A DNA stretch of 64,000 nucleotides from Dysidea avara (Eukaryota; Porifera; Demospongiae; Dictyoceratida; Dysideidae). Shown here in pieces: positions 35,201 through 46,700 of the stretch. A program made the translations under genes and the position numbers. The DNA lies in assembly GCF_963678975.1 (NCBI RefSeq), contig NC_089281.1:29724559-29788558 (forward strand), written 5' to 3'. Position 1 is the first letter of the stretch, and each line of letters opens with the position of its first letter. A model generated the notes under the pieces. The model was not told the origin of the DNA and made no database searches. It saw nothing but the letters and a program-made list of their open reading frames with translations.

Positions 35201-35434
35201 TTCTGTTACGAGGCATCGCGGGACATGGCACAGCTGGGGCAGATACTCCACCACAAGATTGTCACGAGTGAGACCAACCGGAGACGGCGGAACGAGGTCT
35301 GTGTCGACAACTTGGACTACAACCGTAAAATTTTGCATGCAGTATGGCATCCTGGGGACAATATCTTAGCCATCGCAGCAACAAATAATTTATACCTGTT
35401 CCACGAACAACAGCACCACACCCAACACTCCTAG
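23170..35434 (+). CDS. PPP2R2: PP2A regulatory subunit B, B55 family (WD40)
   Basis: Exons: 23170-23179 (alternative first exon), 23417-23501 (used from 23436 when spliced to the alternative exon), 23676-23779, 23839-24013, 27161-27451, 28229-28393, 33126-33387, 35137-35434. The form starting at 23417 is 459 aa; vertebrate B55 is about 447. Family sequence is near-continuous: [130 protein letters not shown], and a C-terminal [12 protein letters not shown]55 forms a seven-bladed propeller that brings substrates to the PP2A A/C core, controlling mitotic exit and signalling. The third intron exceeds 3.1 kb and the introns after exons 28229-28393 and 33126-33387 are 4.7 and 1.7 kb; all are full of repeats. 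Two introns are U12-type. The gene symbol is at family level; orthology to a single vertebrate paralogue is not implied. Confidence 0.95.
24455..24840 (+). mobile_element. Degenerate tRNA-type SINE copy
   Basis: It shares order and words with the better copy at 28735-29137: TTTCCTTGAGCAAAAGAAAC, TTGCTCCAGTCCACCCAGC, AGGAGGATTTGCCTGTGCTG and GTGTCCCAGTGCTGGTTC, and it also ends in a TG tract. The tRNA-like head (about 24458-24500) is decayed, with the B box changed to GGTTGCAGGTCC. Confidence 0.65.
24983..25013. repeat. (TA)n microsatellite
   Basis: A pure TA run of about 31 bp in the third PP2A intron. Confidence 0.9.
25499..26012 (+). repeat. 25-bp minisatellite, about 20 copies
   Basis: The unit contains TATCATGGTTGGCCTCATAT and has an exact 25-bp period. 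Variants (CATGCC, TATCGTGG, TATCTTGG) are confined to the first eight or so copies; the later copies are nearly identical. Because 25 is not a multiple of 3 and the unit lacks stops in any + frame, all three + frames stay open for over 450 bp. These frames encode the same repeated Met/Trp/Leu/Ala/Tyr-rich peptide and are not a gene. Confidence 0.95.
27452..28228 (+). other. U12-type (minor spliceosome) intron in the PP2A B55 gene
   Basis: The 5' splice site is GTATCCTCT (27452-27460), matching the U12 consensus RTATCCTTT with one change. A perfect U12 branch site TTCCTTAAC (28208-28216) sits 12 nt before the exon, and no major polypyrimidine tract is needed. The exon phases on both sides agree with the conserved B55 protein. 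Confidence 0.9.
28735..29137 (+). mobile_element. tRNA-derived SINE with TG tail
   Basis: The head looks like a tRNA gene: an A-box-like TAGTCATGTGGTTAGAACG (28745-28763) and B box GGTTCGATGCC (28789-28799), both Pol III promoter elements. A conserved-looking body follows (CTTGAGCAAGACACTTTACT, then TTGCTCCAGTCTACCCAGCT and ATGGGGACCTGG). A second copy lies at 24455-24840. Bodies like this occur in invertebrate SINEs, but I cannot assign a named family without a search. A long TG array follows immediately. Confidence 0.8.
29138..29240 (+). repeat. (TG)n microsatellite at the SINE 3' end
   Basis: About 84 bp of uninterrupted TG, followed by TAGTGTGTG variants. The SINE copy at 24455 also ends in TGTGTGTG, so the dinucleotide may derive from the SINE tail. 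Confidence 0.9.
29409..30350. mobile_element. Large palindromic (fold-back) element, about 0.9 kb
   Basis: The symmetry centre is the perfect GGTCTATAGACC core at about 29786-29797. The arms match outward for about 360-550 bp with scattered indels: TTTCAGCTGGTTTTCAAAG on the left and its complement near 29977; ATTTTCTATTTGGGGGATTC against its partner at about 29756; GTTATGATGCAAT (29419) against ATTGCATCATAAC (30330). No protein-coding capacity. It resembles a fold-back transposon or a head-to-head duplicated MITE. Confidence 0.85.
30826..30931 (+). repeat. Tandem repeat of 16-bp and 11-bp units
   Basis: CTTAGTTACCATACCT alternates with a shortened CTTAGTTACCT over about 105 bp, about eight units. 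The short unit is the long one minus CATAC. Confidence 0.85.
33756..33844. repeat. Hairpin with about 30-bp arms
   Basis: GGGCTTTGCCTGATATG at 33771 and CATATCAGGCAAAGCCC at 33812 are exact partners, and the outer parts (GTAACACAGGCATT with AATGCCCCGTGTTAC) also pair. Confidence 0.85.
34413..34460. repeat. Perfect 20-bp-arm hairpin
   Basis: CTACATTTCGTATGTAGCCC (34413-34432) and its exact reverse complement (34441-34460) are separated by 8 bp. The arm is itself partly palindromic (CTACATNCGTATGTAG-like), so cruciform folding is possible. Confidence 0.9.
34976..35049 (-). repeat. Dispersed-repeat copy, reverse of 7844-7919
   Basis: AACAGGCTGTAGGACCAGGT through CTTAATAAATAAATAAAAAT is the reverse complement of 7844-7919. 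It ends shortly before the last PP2A exon. Confidence 0.75.
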
Positions 35435-37485
35435 TTGCGTACGTCACACACTAGATAACAACTTTTTGTGAATTATTATTTCTATATGTGCTTATAATAA
35501 TTATAGTTGCTTAAAGTGCTTCTTATTTAATTTATTCTAATAGTTGAGTATAATAGTTGTACAATTTTTAATGGTGATTCAAATTGTTGGAAAATCAAAC
35601 ACAGTTTTGTATACATGTTTTAATATTTTCTTGTTAAATTTTAGCACACATTGTAGCATACAAGGTGTATGTATATACATTATAACATACAAGTTGTATG
35701 TATATACAACCATAAAAATGTTATATTGACTTGGAAGTTCTGCTGGGTATCTGTGCTGTGATACTTGTTGCCATCCAATCAAAAAGTGCCAGTAAGCCGC
35801 TCCTTCTTGAGCGTCGTGATCCTGAAACACCACTGCTAGTGGAGCCGTAACCTGTTGTGAAGGGAAACAGTTTGTGATACATAAGTGCTACAAGTTTGGG
35901 TTTGCAGAGGAAGTTAGTAGGCTTTAGATGTTACTAAACAGGTAAAATAATATTGTGGAGGGCACACCAAGGCAGATCATTGTTGAGTATATAAGATCAG
36001 TGCATGTAGTAGCACCAAAAATGTGTTTACAGTGTTATAAAGCAAACTTGTGTTTATGCACCCATCATCACACACCCCACCTAGAGGTGAGGATTTGCAA
36101 AGTGACCTGGTCAGTCTTGTTGCTTTCCACATACCCAAGTTAATAAATAACTTCCCATGCTGCTACTTGAAACCTTCCGAGTTTCAAGTTGCTATCTTCT
36201 TCACATGACAAGTTATGATTTTCCAAGTTGTGCCAATTGGAAACTTGGTTTTGTCAGGCTGAGTCACATGATCTCAGACAACTTCCTGTTTACAATCCTC
36301 ACAACAATTAACCGCCAGGAAATTACAAACAAAACATCTAATGTCCTTACTCAGGGGGTAAGTTTGGATGACAGCTACTCAACATTAATAGATATATTAT
36401 ACCAAAAAACAGAACATCACATGATCTTTGAGGCTCATGCTTACAACCGCAAGCTATCATGTGTTTAATTTAACAGTTAACTATTTCATCATACTAGTTG
36501 GATATTTTGTCCTTCAACAGTTTCTAATCAAAGTACACAATGTATGATTACACTAGCAAAAGGTGTTAAGTTTATACAATTTGTTCAGTGTCAGTTTTAA
36601 ACATTGTTATTGAGATCACAAGATGAATGATGAACCAACCTATATTCAAGTGACAAAAACTTTTCCTGTTACAGGTAAACTGACAACCTTCTCCTTCAAA
36701 TGTTTTGCATTCTATAAACAAATGAATCATTAATGTGGATTCCCACAGAATGGATTGTTTTGAAGAAACATGTAATAGTAGATCTTGATTGGAACTACAA
36801 TACATCAGTTACTATCGCACACTTGCAGGCTGCCCATACACAGTTAAAGTTGGTAGTGGTCGGGCTAATTATTTTTTGCTTATTGTCATTGTTGGTCATG
36901 TAAACTATGTGCATTAAAAAAAAAAAAAAGAATTGCTATATTTTTAGCATCAGTGGATGATAAACAACTAACTTGTACTCAAAATTATGCTCTGGAGAAA
37001 TGACTGCTCTATTAGAGTATATCTTATATCTGCAAACCAGTAAAGAACTACACATTAATGAAAGGGTCAGCGGAAAAAGGGGACATGTGCCATTTTAGAT
37101 TTTTTCATCTCTTAAAAAATGAAATGGATCATTTAAGGCATGTGAATAATGTTGTTACTAAGTAAACAACAGAATTTAAAAGTACAAGGCAGTCTCAAAT
37201 TTATTTCTTTGAAAAATTACAACAATTCAATTATGGCCCAAAATGCTATTTAATTCCCACCACATGGTCACCATATTTTTCAAATGGCACTTGTCCCCTT
37301 TTGCCACTGACCCCTTCATTTATTGCATGCACTGCAGTTATAATATCTCTATTCATTGTTTGCTGTCTTTTGGCACATCTTACTGAGAATCATATTTCAG
37401 AAGATTCAGTCTCACATGATTTAGCATAGCTAGCTGGTTGCTCTAAACTGCTAATTAGTAGCATGGACAGTACATGTGTAATTAA

Positions 37486-38181
37486 TACCGTATAAGCAGA
37501 AATTTGGCAAGCTGAATATTTGGTGATTCCTCGATAAATTGCATTTGGCAAAAAATCTATTTGGCGAAATGTATTATGTGTAAATGTGCGTGTCAGCAAG
37601 CCTTTCACAGCGACATGAAATTCCATCTGGAGTTACACGTGGTGAAAAAGTGTGTACGTGGCTACCGGCTGTGGTATAAAATCAGGTGAAAGAATACTGA
37701 AGATCGGAGTCGATAATTTCGAGGTTCCAGGAAGAGGGAGCATGCAGCAGAGATCTTGCGTGGAATATTATGCCCAATCACGTTGCTTCCTTTCTCAGTG
37801 ATGGCTACTGCATATGGATCAAATAAATTTTCATCCTCCATTTCACAAGTTGGATTGCAATTACTTATATTTAGAGTCGCGGTGACATGTACAAAATGAA
37901 ACAGCTAGTAAAGACTGGCGGCCTCCCATAGAGGCCAAACAGACAGAGCCATTGAAAAGAAATCTAGACTTGCCACACAAACTATCAGCCAAGAAGAAAA
38001 TGACAATAGCAAAAGTGGACACAGCTTCGATTCTCAGCAGGTCTCGACACACGTGCAATTCTATTGCTTACCTATTATAATTATTACAGAAATACAAGCA
38101 CAAATGGCGAAACTTTAATTTTGTGATTTTGTAACCATTCGCCAAATTTAATTCCACGTCAAAATTTCTGCTCATACGGTA
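37486..38181. mobile_element. DNA-transposon-like element with TACCGTAT termini
   Basis: The left end is TACCGTATAAGCAGAAATTT (37486-37505) and the right end the reverse complement of TACCGTATGAGCAGAAATTT (38162-38181). Subterminal TTTGGCGAAA/TTCGCCAAAT words are abundant at both ends. The element at 45059-46137 has the same layout (TACCGTAT-like ends, GGCGAA words). The ends suggest a TA-targeting element. It carries a HIRAN-like coding fragment on the minus strand. Confidence 0.8.
37662..37841 (-). pseudogene. HIRAN-like domain fragment inside the transposon
   Basis: The 59-residue minus-strand frame begins MEDENLFDPYAVAITEKGSN and continues VIGHNIPRKISAACSLFLEP. The pattern D-x-A-V-x(6-10)-VGH-x-PRKIS is typical of a HIRAN-like domain found in repeat-associated proteins of many invertebrates. 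The expected continuation degenerates after SLFLEP, so this is probably a decayed copy. Function is unknown. Confidence 0.5.
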
Positions 38182-38347
38182 TTAGCTAGAACACTACAAC
38201 AAAACTCTGATAGAACAGTCACCAAGCAGCCAGCCACAACAATTAATAACTCAGTGGTTAACCAGGTAGCTTGTAGTGTCACTACACATCAACAGATTAG
38301 AACTGAATGCAACCACTACATGGTTTAAGCCACTAAAATATCCTTAT

Positions 38348-39829
<1,482 letters not shown>

Positions 39830-40037
39830 CTCACAACCCGAAAACCGATTTTCATATGAACTAAAACCCACAATCACAAATTCTGCAAATACACTACTGT
39901 ATGACATGATACAATAATAAGCAGTATTAATGCATTTCATTGTAGTGTGCGACATGGTTGTTGAGTTACACTCAAACAAAACATATAAATCTGTAATTAC
40001 AGGAATGAATTAATAATTGATGAAGAGACAAGGCCGA

Positions 40038-40701
40038 CTAAGCTTCTATATTAGTATCTGCTGCATCAATCACCATCTCAATCTGCAATGAATAAGTTAA
40101 GGAACACACCACACTCTAAACAATGAATTAATAAGGATACACATCTTAGTCCTCTGTCCATTGGGTCACCTATAATGATCCCCTTTCCTGCATATATCCG
40201 TTGATTTTGTGATTCAATGTAACGTGCGACTGTTTCTACTGCCTGTCATGAGGACACAGTGGGTCAGTCATCACTAACAAGTATACCTACTCTCTCATAG
40301 TTAGTCTTGTAGCAGAAATGTAGTGTGTAGCCAGTGAGACAGAATAGGCAGCCTTCACTATATGCTCCACAATTTAGTGCTTCAGCATCATCAAATATTG
40401 TATTAATTGAGTCAATTGTTTTTACAAAAGTCTCCTCATCCACCTGGGGAGAAACTTGATGACACCCAAGGATCACACCCTGACAACAACACTTACTTTT
40501 CCTTGTAATTCTTTGGGGAATTCCGTCAGGAAGCGACAAGCGATACCTCTTGAGTAATCTCTTTGAATAAAGATCTTTTTGGGTTGTTTTCTAACTGCAG
40601 CACGGGGCTATACGTATCATATCATCATACACAACGAAAAAATATTTATTTTGTTCTTGTATAAACACTCTACTCACTTGTGAAAAACCCAGCGCCGCCA
40701 T
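40038..40701 (-). CDS. GOLGA7: Golgin subfamily A member 7 homologue (GCP16/ERF4 family)
   Basis: Exons in transcript order: 40674-40701, 40497-40594, 40291-40443, 40141-40242, 40038-40082 (141 aa; vertebrate GOLGA7 is 137). Shared blocks are KIFIQRDYSRGIACRFLTEF, YSEGCLFCLTGYTLHFC with the conserved Cys pair, and IIIGDPMDRGLRCIEMVID. The family is the palmitoylated cofactor that stabilises DHHC palmitoyltransferases such as the DHHC9 Ras enzyme at the Golgi. The first-exon donor is ambiguous: the stronger-looking GTGAGT gives the wrong phase, whereas GTAGAG four bases later keeps the frame. The last intron is a 58-nt U12-type intron. It shares a divergent promoter with INPP5F. Confidence 0.93.
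40083..40140 (-). other. 58-nt U12-type intron in GOLGA7
   Basis: On the minus strand the intron starts GTATCCTTA and contains the perfect branch site TTCCTTAAC (plus coordinates 40096-40104), 13 nt before the acceptor TTGCAG. Splicing joins GLRC to IEMVID in frame. Confidence 0.92.
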
Positions 40702-40784
40702 CTTGAAATAGTATCCGAGTCTATTCCGGATACTATGTAAACAAACCGGTTATTATTCTATGTCTCCTTGTTGGCGCAGTCGCT
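40702..40784. promoter_or_regulatory. 83-bp divergent promoter (GOLGA7 / INPP5F) with palindromic element
   Basis: Only 83 bp separate the two start codons, so both 5' UTRs and core promoters must overlap here. It holds a perfect 10-bp inverted repeat ATAGTATCCG (40708-40717) and CGGATACTAT (40727-40736) with a 9-bp spacer. The half-sites include CCGGAT-like ETS-type sequence. No TATA box is present in a usual position. Symmetry could serve a dimeric factor acting on both genes. Confidence 0.7.
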
Positions 40785-43700
40785 ATGGATGATATCGAAG
40801 TATTCGCTATTCCAGAATATATAGTTTTGCAAAGGGGAAATGAAAGTCTTTGGTGCAATAGGAACGATGGCAAACTCAGCCCAAGACTCGGTAAGTGCTG
40901 TCTATTCAGAAAACAAAAATATTATCCTCCGATTATCTGCCGAGTACTAGCCTCGACTATTAAACACACGCAGTCTTACAAAGTCCTACTCGTTTCCTTT
41001 CTTTAGGCTATGAAATAAAGAGATGTCCAAACGTGGTTAAGGTTGAAACAACATGCAAGTGCTTTGTTGGCAAGCTGAAGCTGTTGTCAGGTATTGTGTT
41101 GGGAGGCAGCCCTACACATGTAGTTGTGCTATATTTACAGAAAGTGACTGGAGGTTACTATTAGTAACTAGGGCAAGTATTGTTGGTCGTTTACCACCTA
41201 ATGGAGATGCTGTCTACTGTGTGGATAGGATTACTTTATTACCTTTGTCACTGACACTTCTACCTGAGGAAATCAAAGCACAGGAGTCCCAGCTACAAGA
41301 GGTAATTGTTTTTATGTGTGTTGCAATGTTATGTTGTTTGTATACAGGGAAACGAGCCAGTGGAGAGACCACCATCTAATGTGCGTGGGTTGTACACATG
41401 AATGTGTTTGTATTATTATCCTTGGCAAGCCCTGTAGTAAAATTCCTTATACCTTCTCAAATCAACTGTTTCAATAAGGCCAGGCCAACAGTTTATCGTC
41501 AGGGACATTTGAAAAAATCGTGCAGGCGTGAGGTCATTTTTCATATTTCATAATCTTTAAACGTAGAAAAACATTTAAAAAGTAGCTTCACACACAGTAG
41601 CTAGCTACACATGTTAACAATAATTGCAAGCTTATTTGATTACGTCACTATTTGTACTTACTCATTTATGCATTCTCTTTAGAAATCCATTTACTGAAGG
41701 TTTTAACAAGTCCAGGCTGGGGATAATCGTTACATTTGTTGCACACACCATGATTCAATATACAAAAATCAGTTTGAGAGTGTAAACAATGATTATCACG
41801 TGAGAAATAATGAATTATGAAATTATTTCTCTATTCCTAAAAACCCATGCGGGGCGGTGACGATAAACTGTAAACCAACTTGGCCTGGCCTAATAATAAT
41901 AGGCCAACCAAAGTTTATTTGCTTCAATGGAATAGTTTAACAGTTCAAAGAATACATTATATACTGAGTTATTGTTATTTCTCAGCAGTTCTTAGGCAGT
42001 GGTATACAAAGCTGCTGTGAATTGTACAGAATGCTATAAAGGAGCCTGTTAATGTGGACACTTGTCTTTTCAGGATACCTTAATACTGAAGCTAAAATGC
42101 ATTTATTTGGTCCTTGTTTGTCAGTAATTATTTTCCATGCTGGTAATTTTTATGCAATATGTTTATCATTTCTCATGTACACTATTTTATGAGTTATGGT
42201 ATACAGTAAAGGTATACTTCATTAATACATGTTTGCTGTGGGACATTTACCATGTTTACGAGGTGTATTGCACTTATTTACTGCGAGCCAAATGTGAGGT
42301 GTTTATCAACAGTAAATTGCGATGAGGGGTGCATATAAGTGCAATACACCAATGATATGCCATGACTTGTAATTAAACTGAACTATACAAAACATAGCAT
42401 ACCATGTACACACAAACTAACTTGACTCACATAGTTTGTGATAGTAGACATAATTGTAGGCTTCCTCTAGCAATTGAGTTTGCTCAGTCACAACATGTAT
42501 TCGATTGTGTCATCCATATATCCCTGGGCTAAGAGTTCATAAGTAGTGCAATGCAGTGTAGGCTATTAGCTGGGTGGCTGGTCATACTGTCTGCCTATAG
42601 GCATGGTACACATTAGTGTCACGTGCCTCAAGCCACAGTGTATATATATATATATATATATACCACACCTGTGGTTGAGATCAAAAGCGCCACGCTGTGG
42701 TATATAACTGATATACCACGCTTTGTGGCTACACTTACCATATATGGTGTAACTTCACACATTCCGTGCCGAAATCCTTACTTAAACGGTAAACAAGTTT
42801 CTAATAACAAGCGCTTAAATCAACCAACAATTATTCACCTCAGGAACTGGAACAAGTTTCAATGAACTCTTGTCTCCTTCATGAATAACTCACCAATCGT
42901 GACTATGTGGGCGTGGCACCTCTAAAAGTGTAAAACGTCTGATCCATCAAGACTTTCTATTGATTTCCATCTCCAGGAGGTGCTGTTTCACTATAACTTA
43001 CTATCTATAATCGTTTTCATCTACTGGGGTGTAGTTATAACACGATTGCTCGGGATATACGCACTCTCACTCAAGCGCTGCGCGCTCTCGTGAATCGTGC
43101 GTATATTTTAGTTATATCCCTCATAAACGTGTTATAACTATAAAAAATATATACATATACACTTACCTGTGGTTTGAGTACACGTCAAATATATAGCATG
43201 AAAAAGAGTGGGCAAGAGACAAACATAGCACTTGACTTTGCCTTGTGCTATATTTCATCTCGAGACCACTCTTTGAGTGCTATATTTGATGCATAGCATG
43301 ATCCTAGGCAGACATCAACTTGAGGTATACACAAGATTCACAAAGCAATTAGAAACTCACGAAGTAGTCTTATCTTTGGTAGAATAAGCATTGTGACCGT
43401 ATTGTACCTTGTTCTGGATTTGGGTGAGTCTAGTCTGTCTTCCTATTAGCTAAAAATTTTTGATTGTGGTACTTACTAAGCATATATCCATGATATTCAT
43501 TTGTCCGTGAATGTCAACGAAACGTAGTAAGAACATTCACTATTGCTAACTGCAAGCAACCGTCATTGAAATCTTCGGGTATAAATATAGGTGTAAATAT
43601 ATAAATTAAGTAGTCTTAGTGGTTGGGTACACTGATCAGCCAGTGCAGCATGGCTTGGTTGATTGGTTGTACTGGCCAGAATGAACTCAAAGCAGGAGGC

Positions 43701-46700
43701 CCTGGCACACATTAGTGTGTCATGTATAGTTCTATAACTACCTGATATAGAACTATCAGAGTGTTCTGTAACTGCCCAATATAGAACTGTTGTGTTCTGT
43801 TTGGCTATTATAGAACAGTTTTTGACACTTGTGTCTGGCTGGTAATATCCTGAAATTCACAATGACATAGTTTCACAAGTAAACTGTGCAGAAAGCACAG
43901 TGTTCTGCACCTTTTAGTCCACGTACACAAACGCACAACCATATACACTGTTATATACAAATACCTCTGAAAAATCTTTATCACTAATAGCTGAAGGAAC
44001 CAAATTACAATGAGAAATTGGAGCGTCGACTGATTGATGCCATTTCTAGAATGTTCAATGACTCAAAGTCATTCTACTTCTCCCACACTGGTGACCTCAC
44101 CAGGAGTCTGCAACAACAAGTGGAAACTGAAGGAGACAAGGACCCACCAGTACTCCCTTTATGGAAGAAGGTAATGAATAACACACACAAGTAGATATCA
44201 TATATCATTGTGTGGGTAGAAGGTGTTGGGTGATGAATATGTGGCCCATATTGTGTATCATACTCTCTAGCTGTATTAATAAACTGGTATTTAGGGAAGT
44301 CAAATTCCAATTGTCCATGTCTCTCTTATTGGTGTGTCCCACACATTGTTGTTTAAGTGTAGTACAGCCTTGTTGCTTGGTACTAGTTTTGCTTCCTGTG
44401 GAGTTAATTTAACTTCGCTGTTGCTAGCATGGCCATGAAAATTATAGCTGGAGGGTTTTACTATTTGCATTGCCTGTGGTATGTGACACATTGATTTTCA
44501 GTATGCTAGGATGTATCACACTGGGGCTTGTTCACAATGTCATGTAGTTGATTTCACAAGTGTGTGTAGTAAGTTTATCATAAAAAGTTAACAAAGTAGT
44601 TTAAATTTTTTTAAAATTTGAAAGGAAGTAGGGATTGATACAATACAAAGTAAGGAAACAAGCTTACAGCTGAAATGAGAATGATCCATGCAACAAAAAG
44701 TAAGGAAACAAGTCAAACAAGACTAGATGACTGCTTGCTAAAATAAGATGCATTTTAATCTTTTGGCTAATTCGATATAGCTAGTCTCATTTCAAGATGT
44801 TAGGGATTAAAATGCATCTGATTTTAGCAAGAGTTCATAATATATAGTACTAAGAGTATCTAACTGAGATGCATTTATCAAACACACTGCCAGTAGTACA
44901 GTATCAACACCTCACTCTGTTATGTAGAATAGAGGCTTCATCATGTTCATCACCTATCAACAGTTCTCTCATACCAGTAGAGTTGTCAATGCCTTTCCAT
45001 ACTAGGAGAGGCATTGATTTCATCGAAAGGTGAACTGTAGCAGTGCGCTTGTACAGGGTACCATATGACAACAAATATTGGCGAAACTAATATTTAGTGA
45101 TTTGCTATAGAATTGCAGTTGGCGAAATTTTAATTTGGCGAAATGCTCTCACTGAAAAATTGGCGAATGGCGTAAGTACGATGCTGTACTGACTCGCTTT
45201 AAAGAATATTCTGGTCCTGCTTCCATAGGCACCTACTGTACTCGAATATCTGTGTTCCAATTTCTTTCGTGGTCACACCCACTTTCAGGATTATTTGCTG
45301 TATGTAGGCAGTGTTGGGAGTAACGCGTTATGTAATATTATTACTTTTGTGGTAACAAAGTAATATAACGAAATACGCCATAAAAACAGGTAATATAACG
45401 CAAACAACTTTACTTACAAATGTAACGCGTTACCTAAGTAATATAGTTACTGTAACAAGTCTAATATTACGTAATATTATTACTACAAGTAACTTCCAAG
45501 TAACGAAGTTACTAATCTCGTTAGTTATCCTCTGAGTAACGCCTAGCCACAACGAAGTAATGAGGCCTACTCAATGAAGCTTATTCACCAGTTTCTTGCT
45601 TATAACCAAAATTTGCATATTGTCCAACAACGCAATCATGTCACGTGATAAGGTGATAGTTTCACACGTGACAGCTTAAGGCTGTGGACACAAAGTAATA
45701 TAATATGTAATATTATTACAGTTACTTTATTTTATGGGTAATATTTAACTGTAACTAAATAGTTCAGTTGCAAGTAATATGTAATATGTAACTAGTTACT
45801 TTTACAAAGTAACTTGCCCAACACTGTATGTAGGCATACTCGCCCATTTATCAATGGCTGCACACGAATTCATGTCTGCTGCTGTCTGCAAGCTTACGTG
45901 GAGCCACGCCCACTAATCGAGTACGAGTTCTAGTCTAGTCAGTAAGCCACACCCATTTGCATGCATGGAACCACACTAATTTACCAGTTTCAGCAGTATC
46001 TACGAAGGTTTGTCGAAAACCTACTTCAACAACTGTTTGACCCAAAGTTTGAAACTAATATTTAAATTTGGCGGTTTAGTGACGAATTGCCAATTCGCCA
46101 AATTTTGTTCACCACCAAATTTAATTGATATACGGTATATTGAGCATTTGATACTCTCCCTCTTCTAATATTATGAACTCCTTGATTTTAGCAAGTAGTC
46201 ATCTAATCTTGTTTGACTTGTTTCCTTACTTTTTGTTGCATGGATCATTCTCATTTCAGCTGTAAGCTTGTTTCCTTACTTTGTATTGTATCAATCCCTA
46301 TTTCCTTTTAAAATTTTTAATTTTTATAACTAGTTTGTTAACCTTTTATGTCTATAATACACAATCACATCCTTTCACTGAATTAACACTAGAATAGAGT
46401 TCATGGCCTCATAACTCTTCTTGATATTTTGCAGGGCTGGTCAGACAAAGTAATGGCTTTACTATTATCACACAGCCCCTACCATAGTAATACTAATATG
46501 GCTAAGGAACAAGTACATAATTATGTTCAAGAATCACAAATGATTTATGCATAAAAGTAATGACTTGCTTTTTTCAAGGATTAAAACTGAAAATTTTGTC
46601 CCTCGTGGTTCAAAATTTCGATTATACATAAACATGACTGTAGGCCATTAAATATTACGCAGTGGCTATTATCACTGACTGTTGGTGTCAGTAAGCACCA

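Larger units (their letters stand above)
35435..38347. other. Intergenic region between PP2A B55 and TEX261
   Basis: The transposon-like element at 37486-38181 is the only clear feature. A copy of the TGACTGCTCTATTAGAG word is at 37001-37023. An uncertain minus-strand open segment at about 35727-35850 is discussed under findings. I see no other gene. Confidence 0.5.
44579..46350. mobile_element. Outer fold-back element (about 1.77 kb) with >150-bp inverted ends
   Basis: The left arm (44579-about 44740) contains CTTACAGCTGAAATGAGAAT and GTAAGGAAACAAGTCAAACA. The right arm (about 46190-46350) is its reverse complement with few differences. A smaller hairpin (44737-44834) lies next to the left arm. 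Two younger elements are inserted in its interior. It lies in the INPP5F intron between exons 43991-44170 and 48311-48373. Confidence 0.88.

Noticed and set aside
35079-35369. 96-codon plus-strand frame over the last PP2A exon
   Set aside because: It is out of frame with the conserved B55 C terminus encoded by 35137-35434.
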